A DNA stretch of 9,150 nt from contig JAOUEG010000057.1 of NCBI GenBank assembly GCA_029858845.1, positions 1-9,150 on the forward strand, written 5' to 3'. This document shows positions 1-5,994 of this stretch, piece by piece. Position numbers and translations under genes: made by a program. Source of the DNA: Chloroflexota bacterium (GTDB lineage: Bacteria; Chloroflexota; Limnocylindria; Limnocylindrales; CSP1-4). The notes under the pieces were generated by a model, which worked only from the letters and a program-made list of their open reading frames with translations, made no database searches and was not told where the DNA came from. Positions within the stretch are counted from its first letter, which is position 1, and every line of letters begins with the position of its first letter.

Positions 1-1194
1 CTTGATCGTGATGACCGTCTCGTCCGTGGTCGTGCCATACGACTCCGTCCGGACGAAGGCCCCGGCACTGCCGCCGCCTGGGTCGGCTCCCTTCGGGATG
101 GTCGTCCGGAAGACCGCACGTCCGTTCGCATCGGTCGTCGCCTCGCCGGTGACGGTCTTGATCCCCGGGATGCTCAGCGTGAAGGTGACGCTCGCCCCTC
201 GGAGAGGCTTGCCATCGGGGTCGTCGACCGTCACGGTCAGCTGGACCGGCTCGGGAAGCGCGGAGCGCTTGATGGAGTAGACGGATGACGCCAGCGTGGC
301 GCGCAGCTTCCCGGAGCCGCGTGTCACCGCGAACTCGGTCTCGTTGGAGTTCCCTGCGGGATCGGTGGCGGTGACGAGGATGCTGTTCGCCCCCATCGCG
401 ATCGGCAGGCTGAGGACGAAGAGGCCATCCGCGTCAGCGGTTCCCACGATCGATTCGCCGGTGGTTCGGTTGCGCGCGATCAGGGTGGAGCGACCCTGCG
501 AGCGGCCCTCGAGGTCGACCGCACCGCGGTTGATCGTTGCGCCATCGCGCGGGGACGTCATCTTGATCCCCGGCTTCTTCGTGTCCAACACGTACCGGAC
601 GACGGGGGACGGATCCGATTCGCCGCCCGGACCGATAAGGGTCACGGTGAAGTCGTTGATCCCATCCGTCAAGGTGACCGGGACGATCGTTCGCGGCGTA
701 CGCGCGAGCGGCGAATCCTGGATCGGCGCCGGGTCCTGGTCTTCCAGCGCGAGGTAGACCCGCAGCCGGTAGTCGGGGTCGCCGGCCACACTGGCGGGGA
801 CGGTGACCTCCAGATCAGCGGATTCCTCGTTGGTGTACGGCTCGGTCGGCGACACGATCGATGGGGCGTTGCTCACCGGGATCGGTGTCACGGTCGGCAT
901 GGGCGTGGCTGTGATGTCGCTGACGAATCCGGTGAGCGTGCCTCCTACGGCGCCGGCCACCCGGGTCAGTCCGCCGGCACCCAGGTACACGACGCCACCG
1001 GCGAGCGCGATGAGGGCGACGACCAGGACCAGGCGGCCGATGAGCGGCACTCCGCGACTCCGCCGGACGGGTGTGCGGACCGTCAGGCGCCCGGGCGCTG
1101 GCGCGCGAGGGCGCGCCGGGGACGTGTTGGGACGGCCGGTGGATGGGGCACGCGGCCTGACATGGGTGGGTCGCGCGCCTCGCCGTGTCGACAT
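1..1194 (-). CDS. Membrane-anchored surface protein with tandem Ig-like domains (C-terminus beyond window)
   Basis: The frame stays open from an ATG at 1194 to the left edge, giving 398 residues with no stop. Residues 1-50 are very rich in Arg and Pro. One hydrophobic helix follows at about 51-73 (LVLVVALIALAGGVVYLG core). The basic N-terminus suggests a cytoplasmic tail with the rest outside. After a Thr/Pro-rich linker (about 90-118) comes a beta-rich region at 119-205, then an Ig-like module at about 206-293 (SPRDGATINRG near its start, VTATDPAGNSNET near its end, typical of bacterial Ig folds). A third module at about 297-398 contains VDDPDGKPLRGASVTF and TDANGRAVF, resembling invasin/Big_1-type repeats. 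Such modules usually mediate adhesion or act as spacers, but the effector part would lie in the missing C-terminus, so no function is assigned. No Shine-Dalgarno precedes the ATG. An in-frame GTG at 1212 is an alternative start. It is divergent from the folate operon. Confidence 0.85.
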   Translation of the reverse strand, partial: MSTRRGARPTHVRPRAPSTGRPNTSPARPRAPAPGRLTVRTPVRRSRGVPLIGRLVLVVALIALAGGVVYLGAGGLTRVAGAVGGTLTGFVSDITATPMPTVTPIPVSNAPSIVSPTEPYTNEESADLEVTVPASVAGDPDYRLRVYLALEDQDPAPIQDSPLARTPRTIVPVTLTDGINDFTVTLIGPGGESDPSPVVRYVLDTKKPGIKMTSPRDGATINRGAVDLEGRSQGRSTLIARNRTTGESIVGTADADGLFVLSLPIAMGANSILVTATDPAGNSNETEFAVTRGSGKLRATLASSVYSIKRSALPEPVQLTVTVDDPDGKPLRGASVTFTLSIPGIKTVTGEATTDANGRAVFRTTIPKGADPGGGSAGAFVRTESYGTTTDETVITIK

Positions 1195-1202
1195 CGAGGC
1201 GG

Positions 1203-1208
1203 ATTGTC
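1203..1208 (-). promoter_or_regulatory. Possible -10 element for a leaderless start of the Ig-domain gene
   Basis: Read on the minus strand, the hexamer GACAAT ends 8 nt before the ATG at 1194. That distance would place the transcription start at or next to the start codon, which agrees with the absence of a Shine-Dalgarno sequence. I see no convincing -35 at the usual spacing, so this is a weak call. Confidence 0.25.
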
Positions 1209-1260
1209 GCACGCTGGAGGCCGCGAGGTCCCCGCGTGGGGCGCCGACGAGGTGCCGGGG

Positions 1261-1300
1261 GGTGCGGATCGCACCGGAACGTTGCGGTGCGTTGTACTCT
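1261..1300 (+). promoter_or_regulatory. GGTGCG/CGCACC repeat cluster next to a possible -10, upstream of the folate operon
   Basis: GGTGCG occurs at 1261-1266 and again at 1286-1291. Its exact complement CGCACC sits between them at 1270-1275. The middle copy can pair with the left copy (6-bp stem, 3-nt loop) or with the right copy (6-bp stem, 10-nt loop), so the two hairpins exclude each other. TACTCT at 1295-1300 follows directly and could be the -10 of the plus-strand operon. The rest of 1195-1470 shows no tRNA, no convincing gene and no other clear signal. The repeats are seen directly; an operator or promoter role is inference, and short GC-rich repeats are expected at this base composition. 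Confidence 0.28.
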
Positions 1301-1470
1301 GGCCGCGTCGCGCGTCGCCCCGTTGTGGCGCGCCCGCAGCGAGGGATGGAGTGCAGGCCCGCGATCCGCGATCCCGACGTGCCCCCGGTGGCTCGTCGAC
1401 AGGTCCGTCGAATCGTCCGACGTCCGCCGCGCCGGGTCGTCCCGAATTCGGCCTCGGGCCGATCGCCCGG

Positions 1471-1779
1471 GTGACCCCATCGCCTCTCGCGCAGCGACCC
1501 GGCGCACCGGCCGCGCTTCCGCCGGTCGCTCGGCCCGGCTTCGGCCTGCCGAACCTGCGTCGCAACGTCTGCCCGCATTTCTACATGACCGGATCGCGCG
1601 GGGCGATCCCGATCCAGGCGCCGCACCTGCTCAAGGCGCTGATCCGACAGGACGCGAACGTCTCACGCTGCCAGCTGCGCGGCGGCGTCCACATGGAACA
1701 GGGATATGTCAATGACGTGTGCCTGACGCCGCGTTTCAACCAGTGCGTCTTCTACGAGGACGAACTGACGCGCGAGTGA
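1471..1779 (+). CDS. Small four-cysteine protein leading the folate operon (function unknown)
   Basis: From the GTG at 1471 the product is 102 residues. The last ~70 codons (from about 1564) show strong G/C third-position bias, and the stop overlaps the folC start as GTGA, both arguing for a real gene. Four cysteines lie at residues 34, 67, 84 and 92 (C-x32-C-x16-C-x7-C), in the contexts NVCPHFY, SRCQL, DVCLTP and NQCVFY. This resembles, from memory, a short cysteine-rich module seen in Chloroflexota and actinobacterial proteins that starts with a CPY/CPF-like motif and ends CL..(x5)..CP.Y; such a layout suits disulfides or a metal site. No signal peptide or membrane helix is evident. The start is uncertain: no Shine-Dalgarno is seen, residues 1-30 are Pro/Arg-rich and less coding-like, the in-frame ATG at 1585 would drop the first cysteine, and a GTG at 1351 is possible. 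Confidence 0.6.
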   Translation: MTPSPLAQRPGAPAALPPVARPGFGLPNLRRNVCPHFYMTGSRGAIPIQAPHLLKALIRQDANVSRCQLRGGVHMEQGYVNDVCLTPRFNQCVFYEDELTRE

Positions 1780-3200
1780 CCGTCGCCGGCCCGCCACCAT
1801 CGCTGGACTACCACGAGGCCGTGGCCGCGCTTGCCGACCGTGGCCGGTTCGGGGTCCGGCTCGGCCTGGGCAGGACGCGCGCCCTGCTGCAAGCACTCGG
1901 TGACCCTCAGCTGGCCGTTCGCGGCGCCCTCGTGGCTGGCACCAACGGCAAGGGAAGCGTCCTGGCGCTCGCAGCCGCCGCCCTCGGTGCGGCCGGATCG
2001 CGGGTCGGCCTGACCCCGAAACCGCACCTCGTCAGCTATCGCGAGCGGATCATGGTGGACGGGCGCCCGATCGCCGCCGCCGACTTCGCCCGGCACGTGG
2101 GCGAGGTCCTGACCGTGGCGGGCCGGGTCGCCCGGCGCCACGGTGATCCGACGGAATTCGAACTGCTGACGGCCGTCGTCTTCCGCCACTTCGCCGAGGC
2201 CAGCCTGGACGTGGTCCTCGTCGAGGTGGGACTGGGCGGGCGCCTTGACGCCACGCATGCCTGGGACGGCGGCGTCGCCGCGGTCACGAATGTCGCGCTC
2301 GATCACACGGATCGGCTCGGATCGACGCTGACCGCGATCGCCAGGGAGAAGGCGGCGATCATCGAGCGTGGCGATGTCGCCGTGACGGGCGCCTCCGGCG
2401 AGGCACTCGAGATCATCCGACGCCGGGCCCGCCGCGTCGGGGCGCCATTGAGCGTCGTGGAGGAGCCCCCGCTCCTCGGCATGGACGCCGAAGGGATCGT
2501 CGTGGACCTGCCCCGCCTCGGCCCCACGCGCGTGGGGCTCGCGGGCCGCCACCAGGCCGGCAACGCCGCCGTAGCAGACGCCATCCTCGACGGGCTCGAG
2601 TCTGCCGGCATCGCGACGGCCTCCGCTGATGCGCGTCGCCGAGGGTACGCCTCGGCGGCCTGGCCGGGCCGCCTGGAGTGGATCACCGCGCCCCGCGGCG
2701 GCCGGGTCCTGCTCGACGGAGCCCACAATCCGGCGGGTGCGGCGGCCCTCGCCGTGGCCCTGGACGACCTGCTCCCATTCCTGCACGGCGATGGCGGCGA
2801 GCAACCGCCGGTCACGCTCGTGACGGCGTCGATGGATGACAAGGACATCGAGGGCGTGGTGGCCGGGCTGTCCGCGAGTCGAGCCCTCGAGGGAGCGGCG
2901 GTGATCGCCACGACGCCCGGCGCCATGCCGCGGGCGATGCCCGCGGCCGAAGTCGCCGAGGTCTGGCGGAGGACCGCGCCCCGGATCGGCGTGGTGTCGA
3001 CGGTCGACGATCCGGTCAGCGCCGTGGACCGGGCGATCGAGCAGGGACGGGGACACGGCCTCACGGTCGTGGCCGGATCCCTGTACCTCGTGGGCGCCGT
3101 TCGGGCCCACCTCACGGACGACCCGGAGCTGCGCGACCCGGAACCGGGATCCGTGCCGCCGGAGCCTGCGTCCGTGCCCGCGGAGCGTACGGGTCGGTGA
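1776..3200 (+). CDS. folC: Bifunctional dihydrofolate synthase / folylpolyglutamate synthase
   Basis: This cytoplasmic Mur-ligase-family enzyme uses ATP to add L-glutamate to dihydropteroate, and usually extends the gamma-glutamyl tail of folates. Visible motifs in order are the P-loop GTNGKGS at residues 55-61, LGGRLDATH at 153-161, the metal/ATP region NVALDHTDRLG from 172, the REKAAI segment with Lys192 (the lysine carbamylated in relatives), and DGAHNP at 314-319. The GTG at 1776 is chosen because it overlaps the upstream stop as GTGA and homology begins soon after (LDYHEAV); a GTG at 1719 would add 19 unlikely residues. At 474 residues it is somewhat longer than the usual 420-440, partly through a Pro-rich tail (454-474) carrying PEPGSVP followed by PEPASVP. 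Whether it has both activities cannot be told from motifs alone. Confidence 0.97.
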   Translation: MTVAGPPPSLDYHEAVAALADRGRFGVRLGLGRTRALLQALGDPQLAVRGALVAGTNGKGSVLALAAAALGAAGSRVGLTPKPHLVSYRERIMVDGRPIAAADFARHVGEVLTVAGRVARRHGDPTEFELLTAVVFRHFAEASLDVVLVEVGLGGRLDATHAWDGGVAAVTNVALDHTDRLGSTLTAIAREKAAIIERGDVAVTGASGEALEIIRRRARRVGAPLSVVEEPPLLGMDAEGIVVDLPRLGPTRVGLAGRHQAGNAAVADAILDGLESAGIATASADARRRGYASAAWPGRLEWITAPRGGRVLLDGAHNPAGAAALAVALDDLLPFLHGDGGEQPPVTLVTASMDDKDIEGVVAGLSASRALEGAAVIATTPGAMPRAMPAAEVAEVWRRTAPRIGVVSTVDDPVSAVDRAIEQGRGHGLTVVAGSLYLVGAVRAHLTDDPELRDPEPGSVPPEPASVPAERTGR

Positions 3201-4102
3201 GCGATCCCGGGACTCCGCGAGGTCGAGCAGCGTCCGCCGAGCCCATGCGGATCGGACCGCGGCTCTTCGCCTGGGGCGATCGCACGTACGTCATGGGCAT
3301 CGTCAACGCCACACCGGATTCCTTCTCCGGTGACGGCCTCCTGGCCGATGGTGATGGCGTGGACCGGGCCGTCGACCAGGCGAGACGGATGGTGGCTGAG
3401 GGGGCCGATCTGCTCGATATCGGTGGCGAGTCCACGCGACCCGGGCATGCCCCGGTCGACGCGGCGGCGGAGACCGCCCGTGTCCTGCCGATCGTGCGGG
3501 CCGTGCGGGCGGCCCTGCCCGGCACGCCCATCAGTATCGACACGACGAAGCCGGAGGTCGCCGAGGCGGCGCTGGCCGCCGGGGCGAACCTGCTCAATGA
3601 CGTCTGGGGGACCGCGCCGGATGGCGCGGCACTTGCCGCCGTTGCCGCGACGCACCGCGTCCCCCTCATCCTCATGCACAACCGCCGCGAACCCGTCTAT
3701 GACGATGTCGTCGCGGAGGTCGTCACCGATCTCGCTGCGGCCATCGAGCGCGCGGTGCGGGTCGGCATGTCGCCGCAGGGCGTGATCGTGGACCCGGGCA
3801 TCGGCTTCGGGAAGACGGCCGACCAGAACGTGACCCTGCTGCGCGGCCTGGCGGCGCTCCGCTCGCTGGGTCGGCCCATCCTGCTCGGCACCTCTCGAAA
3901 GTCCACCCTTGGTCGCATCGTGGACCTGCCGCCCGCCGATCGACTGGAGGCGACCCTTGCCACGACGGCCCTGGGCATCGTGACGGGCGTGGATATGATC
4001 CGGGTCCATGACGTCCAGCCGAACGTCCGCGTCGCCCGGGTCGCGGACGCGATCGTTCGCGGTACGTGGCGGGCAGAGCCGCCCGAAGGAGGACACCGAT
4101 GA
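3197..4102 (+). CDS. folP: Dihydropteroate synthase
   Basis: This enzyme condenses 6-hydroxymethyl-dihydropterin pyrophosphate with p-aminobenzoate to give dihydropteroate; it is the target of sulfonamides. The TIM-barrel signatures are all present: GIVNATPDSFSGDG from residue 34, DIGGESTRPG at 74-83, IDTTKPEVAE with Asp115, LLNDVWG with Asn134-Asp135, VDPGIGFGKT with Asp199 and Lys206, GTSRKS at 231-236, and RVHDV at 269-273. The 301-residue length is close to normal, with about 16 extra residues at the N-terminus. The GTG at 3197 overlaps the folC stop as GTGA, which favours it; the ATG at 3245 (residue 17) is an alternative directly before the conserved region. The stop overlaps the folB start, so translation of the three fol genes is probably coupled. 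Confidence 0.98.
   Translation: MSDPGTPRGRAASAEPMRIGPRLFAWGDRTYVMGIVNATPDSFSGDGLLADGDGVDRAVDQARRMVAEGADLLDIGGESTRPGHAPVDAAAETARVLPIVRAVRAALPGTPISIDTTKPEVAEAALAAGANLLNDVWGTAPDGAALAAVAATHRVPLILMHNRREPVYDDVVAEVVTDLAAAIERAVRVGMSPQGVIVDPGIGFGKTADQNVTLLRGLAALRSLGRPILLGTSRKSTLGRIVDLPPADRLEATLATTALGIVTGVDMIRVHDVQPNVRVARVADAIVRGTWRAEPPEGGHR
4086..4093 (+). promoter_or_regulatory. Strong Shine-Dalgarno of folB
   Basis: AAGGAGGA lies inside the end of folP with its GGAGG core 6 nt before the ATG at 4099. It is the clearest ribosome binding site in the window and decides the folB start against the upstream open frame that begins at 4066. Confidence 0.85.
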
Positions 4103-4476
4103 CCGACCGGATCGTCCTCGCCAACATGCGCTTCGAGGCGCGTCACGGCTACTACGCGTGGGAGCACGACCAGACGCAGCCGTTCGAGGTGGACGTCGAG
4201 CTCCTCCTGGACCTGCAGCCGGCCGGGATGGAGGACGACCTCGATCGGACCGTGGACTACGGCCGGGTGTACGAGGCCGTTCGCCAGATCGTCGAGTCCA
4301 CGTCCTTCCGACTCCTCGAGGCACTGGCCGAGGCGATCAGCCACGAGTTGCTGGCCGACTTCGAGATCACCGAAGTCGGAGTCCGCGTCCGCAAGCCGGC
4401 CGTGCGCCTGGGCGGACCCCTCGATCACGCGGCGGTCGAGATCTGGCGGCGCCGGTCCGAACGTGCGGAACGGTAG
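4099..4476 (+). CDS. folB: Dihydroneopterin aldolase
   Basis: It cleaves 7,8-dihydroneopterin to 6-hydroxymethyl-7,8-dihydropterin and glycolaldehyde, two steps before FolP. The 125-residue length is normal for this family, which assembles into octamers. Visible signatures are NMRFEARHGYYAWE with Glu22, TVDYGRVYEAV with Tyr54, LLEALAEAI with Glu74, and VRVRKPAV with Lys99; Glu22, Tyr54 and this lysine match the catalytic residues known for the S. aureus enzyme. The ATG overlaps the folP stop as ATGA. No folK follows, although the pyrophosphokinase is needed between FolB and FolP. The gene ends 30 nt before the convergent protease gene. Confidence 0.95.
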   Translation: MTDRIVLANMRFEARHGYYAWEHDQTQPFEVDVELLLDLQPAGMEDDLDRTVDYGRVYEAVRQIVESTSFRLLEALAEAISHELLADFEITEVGVRVRKPAVRLGGPLDHAAVEIWRRRSERAER

Positions 4477-4518
4477 GCGGGACGGCGCCGCAGCCGCACG
4501 AGCGGATCAGAGATCCGC
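4462..4518. terminator. Inverted repeats at the folB/htrA convergent junction, possible bidirectional terminator
   Basis: Two perfect 7-bp inverted repeats sit side by side. CGTGCGG (4462-4468) pairs with CCGCACG (4494-4500) across a 25-nt loop that itself contains the palindrome CGGCGCCG. GCGGATC (4502-4508) pairs with GATCCGC (4512-4518) across a 3-nt loop and includes the protease stop codon. Neither is followed by a T-run on either strand, so this is not a classical intrinsic terminator. Placement between converging operons makes a termination or 3'-end-stabilising role plausible. Confidence 0.4.
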
Positions 4519-5934
4519 GGGCCGGGTCCCCAGGGTCAGGGTCAGGGTCACGGGTTGGCCGGCGCGCAGGATCTCGACGGAGACCGTATCGCCAGGGGCG
4601 AACTGGCTGAGGACGGCATCGAGCGGATGATCCGTATCGATCACCTTGCCGTTCACCTTGACGATGATGTCGCCGTCCCGGATCCCGGCGTCTGCCGCCG
4701 GGGTCCCCGGCTGAACGGCGGCGCCTCCGCCGCTCCCGCCGCCGATCAGGGCGCCGTCCGTCGCGGGAAGCTGCTCCGACTCGGCGATCTGGCGCGTGAT
4801 CGTGACATAGGTCACGCCCATGTACGGTCGCGCCAGGTCCCTGCCGGCCACGGCCTGCACCATGATCGGCCGCGCGATGTCGATCGGGATGGCGAACCCG
4901 ATGCCGTTGCTGTCCGCGGCGATGGCCGTGTTGATCCCGACGACGTTGCCGTCTGCGTCCAGCAACGGGCCACCCGAGTTGCCGGGGTTGATCGCCGCGT
5001 CCGTCTGGATCAGGTTGTTGAGATTCTGGCCGTTGTTGGTCGTGATCGAACGACCCTTCGCGGACACGATCCCACTCGTCACCGAGTTGGAGTAGGTCCC
5101 GAGCGGGCTCCCGATGGCCACGACCAGCTGACCGACCTTGAGGTCATCGGAGATGCCGGTGGCGGCGGTCGGGAGCTCGGTGCCATCGACCTTGACGATG
5201 GCGAGGTCGGTCAGCGTGTCGATGCCGTAGACGGTGCCGGTCAGGATGCGGCCGTCGTTGAGCTCGACCTGCAGCGTGTCGCTGCCCTCCACGACATGGC
5301 GATTGGTGAGGATCCAGCCGGCGCCGTCGTAGATGACGCCGGACCCGACACCGGTTTCGGGGATCACCCCGAGGTTGGTATCGAGGTCGCCCGTGGTGGT
5401 GATGCGAACGACGGCCGGGCTGACCTTCGCCGCGACGTCGATCGTGGCGGACGACTCGTCGATGGTGACCGGCTTGGCCGATCCCACGGTCTGTCCGGTC
5501 GCCGAGCTCTGGACGGGTGTCGGCTGGTCGAGCGCCCCGACGGCGCTCAGGGCGACCAGGGTGCCGGAAGAGGCCAGGACAGCCGACAGCAGCGCCGCCG
5601 CAAAGATGGTGCCGAAGCCACCCCGGTGGCCTCGATCCTCGTCTGATCGGCCGGGCGAACCCGAGACGGCCGACGCGCCGACGGGCGCGGGCTCGTACCA
5701 CCGCTCGGGGGTGATCGTCGGCCCTGTCTCACCGGGACGCGACCAATCGGTCCTCGGTTCGGGTGCCGGTGCATAGCGCTCCACGGACGGAGCCAGGGGC
5801 TCGATCCATCGATCGGCCGTCGCATCGCCACGAAGCGGATCGGTAGCGCCGTCCGGCGCGGCCCCCTCGGTCGAGGCGTTGAATTCGTGGCGCCGGGTCA
5901 GGTCGGCGTCTTCTGGTCCGTGTGGATCGGTCAT
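4507..5934 (-). CDS. HtrA/DegP-family serine protease, membrane-anchored, one PDZ domain
   Basis: This S1C trypsin-like protease degrades misfolded proteins outside the cytoplasmic membrane. The 475-residue product has an acidic, Pro-rich cytoplasmic region (1-106), one membrane helix (about 107-135), and a linker to the protease domain (about 165-370). The catalytic triad is complete: His213 in TNRHVVEG, Asp243 in LTDLAIVKV, and Ser320 in NPGNSGGPLLD. A PDZ domain fills about 380-475 (GTPAADAGIRDGDII) and is interrupted by a glycine-rich stretch at 407-414. The ATG at 5934 is chosen because AGGGGA lies about 10 nt upstream; in-frame ATGs at 5958 and 5967 would add 8 or 11 residues. It is the last gene of the minus-strand operon, 60 nt after the kinase stop, which suggests control by that two-component system. 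Gene names degP, htrA or pepD cannot be separated from sequence alone. Confidence 0.96.
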   Translation of the reverse strand: MTDPHGPEDADLTRRHEFNASTEGAAPDGATDPLRGDATADRWIEPLAPSVERYAPAPEPRTDWSRPGETGPTITPERWYEPAPVGASAVSGSPGRSDEDRGHRGGFGTIFAAALLSAVLASSGTLVALSAVGALDQPTPVQSSATGQTVGSAKPVTIDESSATIDVAAKVSPAVVRITTTGDLDTNLGVIPETGVGSGVIYDGAGWILTNRHVVEGSDTLQVELNDGRILTGTVYGIDTLTDLAIVKVDGTELPTAATGISDDLKVGQLVVAIGSPLGTYSNSVTSGIVSAKGRSITTNNGQNLNNLIQTDAAINPGNSGGPLLDADGNVVGINTAIAADSNGIGFAIPIDIARPIMVQAVAGRDLARPYMGVTYVTITRQIAESEQLPATDGALIGGGSGGGAAVQPGTPAADAGIRDGDIIVKVNGKVIDTDHPLDAVLSQFAPGDTVSVEILRAGQPVTLTLTLGTRPADL

Positions 5935-5994
5935 CGGTCGTGGTTCCCCTGGAGGCATCGGTCGCATGGCGGCCGGAGATCAGATGTGTCGTGT

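Noticed and set aside
1325..1474. A 49-residue plus-strand frame whose TGA overlaps the GTG at 1471 as GTGA, like the downstream junctions
   Set aside because: The product is Arg/Pro-rich with no recognisable motif and no Shine-Dalgarno. In GC-rich DNA such frames are expected, so the overlap is probably chance.
815..1565. Long minus-strand open frames across the intergenic region and the start of the Ig-domain gene
   Set aside because: Their products are low-complexity Arg/Pro/Gly strings and conflict with the Ig-domain frame, whose sequence makes protein sense.
1195..1584. Possible structured RNA or tRNA in the GC-rich intergenic stretch
   Set aside because: No cloverleaf, no conserved tRNA loop sequence, and no recognisable riboswitch or SRP RNA core could be found by eye.
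2303..4324. A 673-residue minus-strand open frame opposite folC, folP and folB
   Set aside because: It is a shadow of three well-conserved genes; its product is compositionally biased with no domain.
4531..4550. Three tandem CAGGGT units
   Set aside because: They encode alternating Thr-Leu residues in the last PDZ strand of the HtrA protein, so ordinary coding sequence explains them.
4555..5646. A 363-residue plus-strand open frame opposite the HtrA gene
   Set aside because: Asp/Gly/Arg-rich mirror of a complete protease with an intact catalytic triad; no independent evidence.
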